Of a stretch of 12,778 bases of DNA, positions 1 through 7,409 are shown in pieces. Position numbers and translations under genes: made by a program. This DNA comes from Crocinitomicaceae bacterium (GTDB taxonomy: Bacteria; Bacteroidota; Bacteroidia; Flavobacteriales_D; Crocinitomicaceae), in the NCBI GenBank assembly GCA_023264075.1, contig JALQTG010000298.1:1-12778 (forward strand), in the 5' to 3' direction. Within the stretch, counting starts at the first letter, position 1, and every line of letters starts with the position of its first letter. The notes below the pieces were generated by a model, which saw nothing but the letters and a program-made list of their open reading frames with translations, was not told where the DNA came from and did not search any database.

Positions 1-25
1 TACAATGTATGCGTTCATTTTCTTT

Positions 26-74
26 AAGATGTTAAGACAGTAAGACAAAAGATGTTAAGACGGTCTTACTGTCT
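26..74. repeat. Compound direct and inverted repeat built on TAAGAC
   Basis: The 13-mer AAGATGTTAAGAC occurs at 26-38 and again at 49-61. AGACAGTAAGAC at 35-46 is the perfect reverse complement of 63-74, giving a 12-bp stem around a 16-nt loop. The core TAAGAC appears at 33-38, 41-46 and 56-61, and inverted at 63-68, so a second short hairpin (around 56-68) would compete with the long one. It lies in non-coding DNA downstream of fadN. The structure is directly visible. That it belongs to a dispersed intergenic repeat family is inference and needs the rest of the genome. No T-tract follows the stem on either strand, so a simple terminator is not obvious. Confidence 0.75.
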
Positions 75-103
75 GATTATTATTCATTTATTTATTGTCA
101 TCG

Positions 104-186
104 TCTCCCCTTTGGAGGGGGACTAAGGGGGAGGATAATGATAATCTCTTCGAAATCCTCCCCCCTGCCCCCTCCAAAGGGGGAGA
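104..186. repeat. GC-rich REP-like palindrome
   Basis: Arms at 104-136 and 155-186 are reverse complements over about 28 bp, around an 18-nt AT-rich loop. Pairing runs 10 bp (ATCCTCCCCC against GGGGGAGGAT), then an internal loop (CTG opposite ACTAA), then 11 bp (CCCCCTCCAAA), then about 7 bp with one extra G. Each arm can also fold on itself (CTCC..GGAG around TTTGG or CCAAA), giving two small hairpins instead of one long one, as in REP/BIME elements. The G/C-tract composition differs sharply from the AT-rich surroundings. Similar CTCCCC-TTTGGAGGGG palindromes are common between genes in Bacteroidota. It may also stabilise or end the fadN transcript. Confidence 0.8.
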
Positions 187-200
187 GGCTAATCGCCTCT
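184..200 (-). other. Hairpin just after the fadN stop codon
   Basis: AGAGGC at 184-189 and GCCTCT at 195-200 form a perfect 6-bp stem with a 5-nt loop. On the minus strand it begins 2 nt after the fadN stop codon. It is followed by a C-run and the large palindrome rather than by a U-tract, so it is not a textbook intrinsic terminator. Ending the transcript or protecting its 3' end is a plausible but unproven role. Confidence 0.4.
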
Positions 201-202
201 TC

Positions 203-2608
203 TTAATTTCTCAAAATCTTTCCTTTCTTCACCATGCTTTCTAGGCGTTCCAATGTTTTGCGTTCTGCACACAACTCAACAAACGCTTTTCTTTCAAGGT
301 CTAACAGGTATTGCTCGGAAACTTGCACTCTTTCTGAAATGTCCCCTCCACACATGACAAATCCTAACTTTTCAGAAATCAATTGATCATGTTCAGAAAT
401 ATATTTTCCAGACTTCATAGAGTGGGCCCCTACATAGACAATTCCTAAACCTTCTTGCCCCATGATCGTAATGTTTTTCTCGCGCAATGGGGCTGTGTAT
501 CCTTTGTTGGCCATTTCTAAACAAGCAGCTTTCGCACGTGTCAATTGAAATTCACGTGATACAATTACCTCATCTTGGCCTTCACGTAAATAACCTAAAT
601 CAAATGCTTCGTGTGCCGATGTTCCTACCTTAGCTTGGCCTACCGTAAGGAAGCGCTCGCGTAGTGCATTGATTCGGATATCTCCTTCAATTAATTCTTC
701 GGACAAGCGCTTTACGAATTCCTTTGTTCCACCACCACCAGGGATGAGGCCAACTCCGAATTCAACTAACCCAATATATGATTCAGCATGCGCCACTACT
801 TTGTCGGCGTGCATGGTTAACTCGCAACCACCACCCAGTGTAAGGTTATGCGGCGCAACAACTACAGGCGTATTAGAATAACGCACGCGCATCATGGTGT
901 CTTGGAACGCTTTCACGGCGAAGTTCAATTCATCGTAATCTTGCTCTACGGCCATCATGAAAATCATTCCGACATTGGCACCAGCGCTGAAATGTTGTCC
1001 ATTGTTGGAAACAACTAACCCTTTATACTCTGTTTCTGCTAAATCGAGGGCTTTGTTGATTCCCTCAATCACACCACCGCCAATGGTATTCATCTTTGTG
1101 TGGAACTCTAAATTTAAGATGCCATCCCCCAAATGTACAATTGTTGTGTCTGCATTCTTCCAAACTGTATTCTCGGCACGCAAAACGTCCAACATTACCA
1201 CATCTTCTGTTCCAGGGATGGTTTTGTAATCGTTCGATACACGGTCAAAATATTGTTTGTTTCCTTTTTCAGTGCGGTAGAACGTTGATTTTCCAGCAGC
1301 TTTCATTTCCGCTACAATGGCGCCCGCAGATTTACCCGCTTCTTCTATCAATTTCACTCCTTGGTCAAACCCAAGAATATCCCATGTTTCGAAAGGACCT
1401 AATTCCCAACCAAAACCAGCTTTTAAGGCATCGTCGATTTTGTATAAATCTTCTGAAATCTCAGGAATTCTATTGGAAACATATGCGAATAACCCACCAA
1501 ACATCTGACGGTAGAATTTACCCGCTTTATCCTGACCCATCACCAACATTTTGGTGCGTTGTTTCAAGTCATCGATCGGCTTAGCCATTTCCAGCGTTGG
1601 AAAAGAAGCGCGCATACCCGGACGGTATTCAAGCGTATTTAAATCCAATGAAAGAATCTCGCTTTTTCCTCCGTCGCCCTTCACTTTTTTATAGAATCCT
1701 TGACCCGATTTTGACCCAAGCCAATTGTTTTCTACCATTTTTGAAATGTACGCTGGTAATTCAAACAACGCCTTTTCTTCGTCGTTTGGACAGTTTGCTT
1801 TCAATCCATTCGCAACGTGTACTAACGTATCTAGTCCAACTACATCACACGTTCTAAACGTTGCCGATTTCGGTCTTCCAAGCACTGGACCTGTTAATTT
1901 ATCTACTTCTTCAATCGTTAACCCTAAGTCGTTCACGGCATGGAAAAGCGACATAATAGAATACACCCCCACACGATTGGCAATAAATGCGGGTGTATCT
2001 TTACACAACACGGTTTTCTTCCCTAAGAAACGACGACCGTAATCCATAAAGAAATCAACTACAGCTTGATCCGTTTCTGGCGTTGGAATAATCTCCAACA
2101 ACTGCAAATAACGCGGTGGGTTGAAAAAATGTGTTCCACAGAAATGCTTTTTAAAATCCTCAGATCGACCTTCCAACATCATGTGGATAGGAATCCCCGA
2201 AGTGTTTGATGTAATCAAGGATCCCGGTTTACGGAATTTCTCTACGTTCGTGAACACTTGTTGTTTAATGTCCAAACGCTCAATTACCACTTCAATAATC
2301 CAATCGCATTCAGCGATTTTTGACAAATCATCGTCGAAGTTACCTGTTGAAATACGCGATGCAAACGATTTCTTATAAATTGGAGAAGGATTCGACTTCA
2401 GTGCAAAATCCAGCGACTCATTCACAATTCGATTTCTTACCATCGTATTATTCATATCAAGTCCCTTCGCCTTCTCGGCGTCATTTAATTCGCGCGGTAC
2501 GATATCCAACAACAGTACATCACATCCGACGTTAGCGAAGTGACACGCTATGCGTGAACCCATGACACCGGAACCAAGTACAGCTACTTTCTTAATTGTT
2601 CTATTCAT
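203..2608 (-). CDS. fadN: 3-hydroxyacyl-CoA dehydrogenase / enoyl-CoA hydratase (FadN type)
   Basis: An 801-residue bifunctional beta-oxidation enzyme that should hydrate trans-2-enoyl-CoA and oxidise the 3-hydroxyacyl-CoA with NAD in the cytoplasm. The dehydrogenase comes first: Rossmann loop GSGVMG at 12-17, catalytic His160 in GTHFFNPP and Glu172 twelve residues later, the usual His-Glu dyad spacing. The 3HCDH C-terminal domains occupy roughly 200-305 and 360-420. A crotonase domain fills about 485-700, with oxyanion-hole segments HFSAGAN (539-545) and LGGGCEL (591-597) and both hydratase glutamates, Glu596 and Glu616. This domain order and length match Bacillus FadN, not FadB/FadJ, where the crotonase domain is N-terminal. 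The ATG at 2608 lies 9 nt after the marR stop, so the two are probably co-transcribed. A thiolase partner is expected next but is not in the visible 202 nt downstream. Confidence 0.93.
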   Translation of the reverse strand: MNRTIKKVAVLGSGVMGSRIACHFANVGCDVLLLDIVPRELNDAEKAKGLDMNNTMVRNRIVNESLDFALKSNPSPIYKKSFASRISTGNFDDDLSKIAECDWIIEVVIERLDIKQQVFTNVEKFRKPGSLITSNTSGIPIHMMLEGRSEDFKKHFCGTHFFNPPRYLQLLEIIPTPETDQAVVDFFMDYGRRFLGKKTVLCKDTPAFIANRVGVYSIMSLFHAVNDLGLTIEEVDKLTGPVLGRPKSATFRTCDVVGLDTLVHVANGLKANCPNDEEKALFELPAYISKMVENNWLGSKSGQGFYKKVKGDGGKSEILSLDLNTLEYRPGMRASFPTLEMAKPIDDLKQRTKMLVMGQDKAGKFYRQMFGGLFAYVSNRIPEISEDLYKIDDALKAGFGWELGPFETWDILGFDQGVKLIEEAGKSAGAIVAEMKAAGKSTFYRTEKGNKQYFDRVSNDYKTIPGTEDVVMLDVLRAENTVWKNADTTIVHLGDGILNLEFHTKMNTIGGGVIEGINKALDLAETEYKGLVVSNNGQHFSAGANVGMIFMMAVEQDYDELNFAVKAFQDTMMRVRYSNTPVVVAPHNLTLGGGCELTMHADKVVAHAESYIGLVEFGVGLIPGGGGTKEFVKRLSEELIEGDIRINALRERFLTVGQAKVGTSAHEAFDLGYLREGQDEVIVSREFQLTRAKAACLEMANKGYTAPLREKNITIMGQEGLGIVYVGAHSMKSGKYISEHDQLISEKLGFVMCGGDISERVQVSEQYLLDLERKAFVELCAERKTLERLESMVKKGKILRN

Positions 2609-2617
2609 ATGTTCTTT

Positions 2618-3073
2618 TTATAAAAATTTAGACGCTTTAGTTAATTCTTCTTCGACAGAATCATCTATTTTCTCCATGACTTCGAAGAATACTTTTAGTT
2701 TACTTTTTGGGATACTTTGTAGCAAGCGCTCATTGAACTCCTTCACCACTTTTTTCACCTCCCTTCGAATTTCGACCCCTTGCTCGGTCAAAAAGATTAA
2801 CACTTTCCGCTTATCATCTTCGTCAATCTTGCGGTAAATAAGCCCCTTTGTTTCCATGGTGCGCAGCGTGCGAGAGAGGCTTGTTGGTTCCATCCCCATG
2901 CGCGGACCCAGCTGGGTACTTGGCGTTCCTTCCTTATCTACAATGAGTAGGATAAACCCAATAGACATTGTCATTCCATGAGCGGCTGCCTTTTGGTTGT
3001 ACATGCGCGATATCTTGTGCCATGCGTGACGCAAGTTAAAATCGATGTACTCTTCTGCTTTTGATGTATTCAT
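2618..3073 (-). CDS. MarR-family transcriptional regulator
   Basis: A 151-residue winged-helix regulator when started at the ATG at 3073. A GTG two codons upstream (3079) is in frame but less likely. Helices at the N- and C-termini (about 5-30 and 100-148) should form the dimer interface. The DNA-binding region covers roughly 36-98: the recognition helix contains MEPTSLSRTLRTMETKGL (61-78) and the wing has the MarR signature D..D.R followed by LTEQG (84-99). It is the first gene of a unit with fadN, 9 nt away. In Bacteroidota this arrangement suggests control of beta-oxidation genes, perhaps in response to acyl-CoA, and probably autoregulation. The ligand is inference. It is divergent from purD across a 160-nt region. 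Confidence 0.9.
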   Translation of the reverse strand: MNTSKAEEYIDFNLRHAWHKISRMYNQKAAAHGMTMSIGFILLIVDKEGTPSTQLGPRMGMEPTSLSRTLRTMETKGLIYRKIDEDDKRKVLIFLTEQGVEIRREVKKVVKEFNERLLQSIPKSKLKVFFEVMEKIDDSVEEELTKASKFL

Positions 3074-3082
3074 AATCACCGC

Positions 3083-3090
3083 TAAAAGTA
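3083..3090 (-). promoter_or_regulatory. Possible marR -7 box
   Basis: On the minus strand this reads TACTTTTA, seven of eight positions matching the Bacteroidota TAnnTTTG element. It ends about 10 nt before the marR ATG, so the 5' leader would be very short. I see no clear -33 TTG partner. Weak call. Confidence 0.3.
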
Positions 3091-3139
3091 TAAAAAATAT
3101 TAAGCACGCACAATAAATTTAGTTAAGAATTTAGAAGTT

Positions 3140-3147
3140 TGAATTCA
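3140..3147. promoter_or_regulatory. Palindrome in the marR-purD divergent region
   Basis: TGAATTCA is a perfect 8-bp palindrome in the middle of the 160-nt divergent intergenic region. Just to its left, TAAATT and AATTTA form a 6-bp inverted repeat with an 8-nt spacer (3114-3133). MarR proteins bind inverted repeats near their own promoter, so either could be part of an operator. Both are short and AT-rich, so chance occurrence is likely. Confidence 0.2.
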
Positions 3148-3206
3148 GAATAGATGGGGTAAACAATTCGTTGATAAAATTCCAAACCATCATCCGTTCA
3201 AAATCT

Positions 3207-3214
3207 TAACTTTG
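3207..3214 (+). promoter_or_regulatory. purD -7 promoter box (TAACTTTG)
   Basis: Exact match to the TAnnTTTG element recognised by the Bacteroidota primary sigma factor. It ends 19 nt before the purD ATG, leaving room for a transcription start and a short leader. No strong -33 TTG is visible at the expected distance. Confidence 0.65.
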
Positions 3215-3233
3215 CAGCGAATAAATTTCAACC

Positions 3234-4505
3234 ATGAAAGTTTTATTGTTAGGATCAGGAGGAAGAGAGCATGCGATTGCTTGGAAATTGGCACAAAGTA
3301 GTCAGTTAGAAGAATTGTACATTGCACCAGGTAATGCGGGAACCCGTAAACATGGAAAAAATGTTGATTTGCAGGTGAATGATTTTGAGGGAATAAAGAA
3401 CTTTGTACTCGAAGCAGCTATTGAAATGGTGGTTGTTGGTCCGGAAGACCCTTTAGTTAATGGGATAGTTGATTTCTTCGCTACCGACCCATCTCTAATC
3501 AGTGTGGCGGTAATTGGACCAAATAAATATGCCGCACAATTGGAGGGCAGTAAAGATTTTGCAAAAGAGTTTTTATATCGACATAACATACCGACTGCTA
3601 AATATGCCACATTTACAAAAGAAACAATAAAAGAAGGCCAAGCATTTCTAGCCACTATGAAAGCGCCGTACGTATTAAAGGCGGATGGTTTAGCAGCAGG
3701 AAAGGGAGTTTTAATTATCGATGATTTAAAAACTGCCCAAGTCGAACTTGAAGATATGCTAAGCCACTCTAAGTTTGGTTCTACCAAAGTTGTCATTGAA
3801 GAATTCTTAAAAGGAATAGAAATGTCAGCCTTTATCTTGTTAGACGGAGACGGATATAAAATACTTCCTGAGGCCAAAGACTATAAACGCATAGGAGAAG
3901 GCGACGAAGGATTAAACACTGGTGGAATGGGGGCTGTTTCACCTGTTCCTTTTGCTGCGAGCGGATTTATGGACAAAGTGCACAACCAAATCATTATTCC
4001 TACGGTGAAAGGGTTGAAGGCGGATAACATGGATTATCGGGGGTTTTTATTCATCGGATTAATCAGCGTGAAAGGCGAACCCTTTGTTATTGAATTCAAT
4101 TGTAGAATGGGTGATCCCGAAACTGAAGTAGTAATGCCGCGTTTGAAGTCGGATTTATTGGACTTACTCGAGGGCGTAGCTACACAAACCTTATCAGAGC
4201 GCGACGTTGTTTTTGACCCGCGCACTGCGGCAACTGTGATGATGGTTTCGGGTGGTTATCCAGAGAAATACGAAAAGGGCAAAACAATTTACGGACTAAA
4301 TGCTGTTGAAGATAGTATCGTTTTTCATGCGGGAACAAGTTCAGATGGACCAGCAGTGATGTCTGCTGGAGGCCGTGTGTTGGCCATCACTTCTTTTGGA
4401 AAGGATATTGAAGACGCTTTAGAAAAGTCCTATGAAAATATTTCTCGTATTGAATTTGAAGGGGCATATTTCCGCAAAGACATCGGATTTGATTTAATCA
4501 ATTAA
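3234..4505 (+). CDS. purD: Phosphoribosylamine-glycine ligase (GARS)
   Basis: A 423-residue ATP-grasp enzyme joining phosphoribosylamine and glycine to make glycinamide ribonucleotide, the second step of de novo purine synthesis. The N-terminal domain starts with the phosphate-binding signature GSGGREHA (7-14). The ATP-grasp region includes KADGLAAGKGV (149-159), GGMGA (230-234) and the metal-binding EFNCRMGDPETE (287-298), where most homologues read EFN.RFGDPE. The C-terminal domain runs from about 325 to the end. Length is normal for the family and no disruption is seen. The ATG at 3234 is supported by the short distance to the first conserved motif and by the promoter box upstream. It is divergent from marR and followed after 56 nt by a membrane-protein gene on the same strand, with which it may be co-transcribed. 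Confidence 0.97.
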   Translation: MKVLLLGSGGREHAIAWKLAQSSQLEELYIAPGNAGTRKHGKNVDLQVNDFEGIKNFVLEAAIEMVVVGPEDPLVNGIVDFFATDPSLISVAVIGPNKYAAQLEGSKDFAKEFLYRHNIPTAKYATFTKETIKEGQAFLATMKAPYVLKADGLAAGKGVLIIDDLKTAQVELEDMLSHSKFGSTKVVIEEFLKGIEMSAFILLDGDGYKILPEAKDYKRIGEGDEGLNTGGMGAVSPVPFAASGFMDKVHNQIIIPTVKGLKADNMDYRGFLFIGLISVKGEPFVIEFNCRMGDPETEVVMPRLKSDLLDLLEGVATQTLSERDVVFDPRTAATVMMVSGGYPEKYEKGKTIYGLNAVEDSIVFHAGTSSDGPAVMSAGGRVLAITSFGKDIEDALEKSYENISRIEFEGAYFRKDIGFDLIN

Positions 4506-4561
4506 TTATTCGTGTAGTCTACCTACCACAATTTTATTAAATTAGATATTCGGAAGAATCT

Positions 4562-5824
4562 ATGGACCCATCGAGTATATTGGTTATTGTATCTGCATTA
4601 TTTGCTTCCGCCTTCTTTTCAGGGGCAGAAATTGCTTTCGTTTCTTCGAATAAACTAAAAATTGAGCTAGACAAAAACAAAGGTTTATTGAGTGGAAAAA
4701 TATTGTCCAAATTCGTAGAAAAAGATAGTCGCTTTATAGCTACGATGTTGCTTGGAAATAATATAGCCTTAGTAGTATACGGTATCTATATGGCCAAATT
4801 GGTAGAGCCATGGCTCGCCCGGTTTATCGATAGTGATGGGCTGATATTATTATCACAAACCGTTTTTTCGACCTTATTAATTCTAGTAACCGCAGAATTT
4901 CTTCCAAAAGCAACGTTTCAAATTAACCCAAACAGAGCATTGCAATTACTTTCAGTGCCGTTATGGTTGATCCATAAAATTCTGTTTCCACTTACCTTAT
5001 TCACGATGTTACTCAGCAATGCCGTTCTTCGGTTATTCAAAGTAGATACGGCTAACTCCAAAGCGGTGTTCTCTAAAGTCGATTTAGACGACTATGTGAA
5101 AGATTTGTCGGAGCGCATGGAGGATGAGAATGAGTTAGACAATGAAATGGAAATTCTTCAAAACGCTCTAGCATTCTCAAATATCAAGGCGCGGGATTGT
5201 ATGATTCCTAGGACAGATATTGTTGCTTTGTCAATTGAAGACGATATTAAAGAGCTAAAAAGACAGTTCATTGATACTGGACTATCGAAAATTATAATTT
5301 ATCGCGATACCATCGATAATATTATCGGTTACGTTCATAGTTTTGAGCTCTTTAAGAATCCTGCACGCATCAAAGAAATACTTATCCCAATTTCATTCGT
5401 ACCTGAAGCTATACCTGGAAAAGAACTGCTTGAATTATTTACAAAGCAACACGGAAATATTGCAGTTGTAGTAGATGAATTTGGCGGAACATCCGGCCTC
5501 GTGACGATTGAAGATGTCATTGAGGAGATTTTTGGAGACATCGAAGACGAACACGACAAAGACGCATTACTAGAAGAGAAAATCAATGAGTTTAAGTACT
5601 TATTTTCTGCGCGACAAGACATCGACTACCTCAATGAAGAATACGAATTGGAGTTAGAAGAGTCCACAGAATATGAAACACTTGGTGGGCTTATTCTCCA
5701 TCACACAGAATCTATTCCTGAGCCAGGAACGGTCGTTCAACTCGAAAAATACACCCTTACCATTCGAGAAGTTTCTGATCGCCGGATAGAGGTGATTGAA
5801 TTAGAGGTTTTAGAGGAAGATTAA
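4562..5824 (+). CDS. CNNM/CorC-type membrane protein with paired CBS domains (hemolysin-family)
   Basis: A 420-residue inner-membrane protein of the CorB/CorC/CNNM group, members of which are linked to Mg2+ or other divalent-cation transport; the old name hemolysin is misleading. The DUF21/CNNM domain (about 1-165) has four hydrophobic segments near 4-27, 58-82, 92-114 and 125-158, with conserved SGAEIAF (20-26), LGNN (64-67) and EFLPK (112-116). An acidic linker precedes two CBS domains (about 210-265 and 272-330); these contain MIPRTDI (214-220) and VVVDEFGGTSG followed by TIEDVIEEIFGDIEDEHD (315-332). CBS pairs commonly bind adenine nucleotides. A CorC_HlyC C-terminal domain covers about 343-418. 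The ATG at 4562 follows a GGAAG at 4552-4556, a possible ribosome-binding site. The gliding protein GldE shares this architecture but is usually beside gldD/ssb. The substrate is unknown. Confidence 0.88.
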   Translation: MDPSSILVIVSALFASAFFSGAEIAFVSSNKLKIELDKNKGLLSGKILSKFVEKDSRFIATMLLGNNIALVVYGIYMAKLVEPWLARFIDSDGLILLSQTVFSTLLILVTAEFLPKATFQINPNRALQLLSVPLWLIHKILFPLTLFTMLLSNAVLRLFKVDTANSKAVFSKVDLDDYVKDLSERMEDENELDNEMEILQNALAFSNIKARDCMIPRTDIVALSIEDDIKELKRQFIDTGLSKIIIYRDTIDNIIGYVHSFELFKNPARIKEILIPISFVPEAIPGKELLELFTKQHGNIAVVVDEFGGTSGLVTIEDVIEEIFGDIEDEHDKDALLEEKINEFKYLFSARQDIDYLNEEYELELEESTEYETLGGLILHHTESIPEPGTVVQLEKYTLTIREVSDRRIEVIELEVLEED

Positions 5825-5864
5825 GAATCGTTGTTGTCCGTTTCCGCTCTTTAGAACATAATAA

Positions 5865-6521
5865 CTATACTTTTTTCAACGCGTCAACCACAGCGTGTTC
5901 CGTTGGTTCGCTTAAACAAAGATTCTTTACCCCATTTTCCTCTAAATACGTTGAAGTAGTTGTGCCGTAACTCATCACAAACTGATCGTTTTCCAACTTA
6001 TTTGAAAGCATATAAGCCTCTACGTTCGAAGGACTTGTGAAAACTAAATAATTAGGTCTATTAGCAAACTTTATTGGCTTCAAATGCGTTTCGTAAACTA
6101 CTAAATCAAGCAACTGATTAGGATTCAACACTTGTTGCATTGTTCTGTTAGACCGCTGTGATTGTGGGAAAAGCACCGTTCGTTCTCCCAACCACAACTT
6201 TAGTTCTTGGGCAACCACCTCAGGATGAGAAGGAGTTGTTCCTGTGAAATCAACAGATAGTCCAAGCTTTTGAAGTTCATTTGCAGTCGACGTTCCAATC
6301 GTTGCTAAATACTCATTTTTATATTTGAAATACGAAAAATAAAAGCGCACACTTCTTGGAGAGGTAAAGAAGACAACATCTGTCTCCATCGGTTTTTCGA
6401 TTGGACAAACTCCTTTAAACGAGAGCAGCGATTGGTCAATTAATTGAATCTGATTCGCAGCACAAAAAGCGCGTAGCTGTCCTTTAGGGTCAACTGTTCT
6501 ACTTATGAATACCGTTTTCAT
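5865..6521 (-). CDS. hemD: Uroporphyrinogen-III synthase
   Basis: A 218-residue protein expected to cyclise hydroxymethylbilane to uroporphyrinogen III, inverting ring D. This family is weakly conserved, so the call rests partly on position directly after hemC. Visible support is the bilobal pattern of two similar segments: FFTSPRSVRF (51-60) with IGTSTANEL (75-83) in one domain, and LVFTSPSNVEAY (159-170) with YGTTTSTYL (185-193) in the other. This is the FTS..V and IG..TA pattern of HemD. Its ATG overlaps the hemC stop by 4 nt (ATGA at 6518-6521), indicating translational coupling. It ends 40 nt from the stop codon of the converging membrane-protein gene, with no clear terminator between them. 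Length is slightly short, as is normal for Bacteroidota HemD. Confidence 0.85.
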   Translation of the reverse strand: MKTVFISRTVDPKGQLRAFCAANQIQLIDQSLLSFKGVCPIEKPMETDVVFFTSPRSVRFYFSYFKYKNEYLATIGTSTANELQKLGLSVDFTGTTPSHPEVVAQELKLWLGERTVLFPQSQRSNRTMQQVLNPNQLLDLVVYETHLKPIKFANRPNYLVFTSPSNVEAYMLSNKLENDQFVMSYGTTTSTYLEENGVKNLCLSEPTEHAVVDALKKV

Positions 6522-7408
6522 GCGTGTTTCAAAGCCTTCAGCTCTGCCAAAATATCATCAGCTAAATCATTTCCTTTAAGAGTATAGTGTTTATAATAAG
6601 CTGGTTCAGACCATTCATTACTAAAGGCGACATAAGCTTCTTCCGTGTTTGGACAAAAAACACCTAAAGGCAGCTGGCATCCACCATCCAAGCGATTCAA
6701 TACTTTTCGCTCGATAGCGATGCGTGCTCTTGTTTCTTTATTATCGAGCTGATCCAAAATGTTAGCTAAAGACGCGTCTTCTTCACGAATTTGAAGTCCT
6801 AAGACACCTTGCGCAGGAGCAGGAACAAACTCAGTCGGATTTAACGTTACCACGTCAAACTCTGATAAATCAATTTTCAACCGCGTAACACCCGCCTTAG
6901 CAAGTAAAATAGCATCGTAATTCTGGTCACGTAATTTTTGAATGCGCGTAGGGACATTTCCTCGTAAGTCTTTCAACTCAATATCTGGACGAAACCGCAA
7001 TACTTGGGACTTTCTTCGCGCTGAAGATGTGCCCACTATTGCCTTGGATTTAAGCCCCCATTGTTGAGTCGGGTCAATACTAGTTTTTCGAATCAACAAC
7101 AAATCAGCAGGGTCTTCTCGTTCAGAAACCGCAGCAATAACCAGTCCATTAGGAGGATTCGTTTCTAAATCCTTGTGCGAGTGGACGGCCAAGTCGATTG
7201 ATTTGTCCAATAATGCTGCCTCAATCTCTTTTGTGAAGAATCCCTTCCCCTCCATTTTATCGAAACTCAAATGTTGTATGATGTCTCCTTGTGTTTTAAT
7301 AATTTTCAACTCCACTTTACAGCCGAGATTTTCTAATTGCGCTTTCACATGGTAGGCTTGCCAGAGCGCTAAGTCGCTACCTCGAGAACCAATTACAATT
7401 TTTTGCAT
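6518..7408 (-). CDS. hemC: Hydroxymethylbilane synthase (porphobilinogen deaminase)
   Basis: A 296-residue cytoplasmic enzyme that condenses four porphobilinogens into the linear tetrapyrrole hydroxymethylbilane. Motifs in order are SRGSDLALWQ (8-17), GKGFFTKEIE (54-63), HSHKDLET with catalytic Asp80, GTSSARR (126-132), DLRGNVPTR (147-155), PAPAQG (196-201) and GGCQLPLG (242-249). Cys244 in the last motif carries the dipyrromethane cofactor. All expected functional residues are present and the length is typical. The ATG at 7408 lies 1 nt after the hemA stop, and the stop overlaps hemD, so hemA-hemC-hemD should be one transcript. HemB, which makes porphobilinogen, is not in the window. Confidence 0.96.
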   Translation of the reverse strand: MQKIVIGSRGSDLALWQAYHVKAQLENLGCKVELKIIKTQGDIIQHLSFDKMEGKGFFTKEIEAALLDKSIDLAVHSHKDLETNPPNGLVIAAVSEREDPADLLLIRKTSIDPTQQWGLKSKAIVGTSSARRKSQVLRFRPDIELKDLRGNVPTRIQKLRDQNYDAILLAKAGVTRLKIDLSEFDVVTLNPTEFVPAPAQGVLGLQIREEDASLANILDQLDNKETRARIAIERKVLNRLDGGCQLPLGVFCPNTEEAYVAFSNEWSEPAYYKHYTLKGNDLADDILAELKALKHA

Positions 7409-7409
7409 G

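Noticed and set aside
1..202. CRISPR array
   Set aside because: The repeats are only two copies of a 13-mer plus inverted repeats, with no regular spacers and no cas genes nearby.
1096..1584. 162-codon open frame on the plus strand inside fadN
   Set aside because: It lies wholly opposite a well-conserved enzyme gene, and its translation is low-complexity with no domain. It is a shadow of fadN codon usage.
203..2608. Assignment as FadB or FadJ (trifunctional alpha subunit)
   Set aside because: FadB/FadJ carry the crotonase domain at the N-terminus. Here the dehydrogenase is first and the crotonase domain last, as in FadN.
3302..3877. 191-codon open frame antisense to purD
   Set aside because: Fully opposite conserved ATP-grasp coding sequence, Ser/Pro-rich translation, no promoter or recognisable domain.
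4562..5824. Assignment as gliding motility protein GldE
   Set aside because: The architecture is shared, but the neighbours are purD and hemD rather than gldD or ssb, and the sequence reads more like the general CNNM/hemolysin family.
5825..5864. Bidirectional terminator between the converging membrane-protein and hemD genes
   Set aside because: No stable inverted repeat with a flanking T-tract could be found in these 40 nt.
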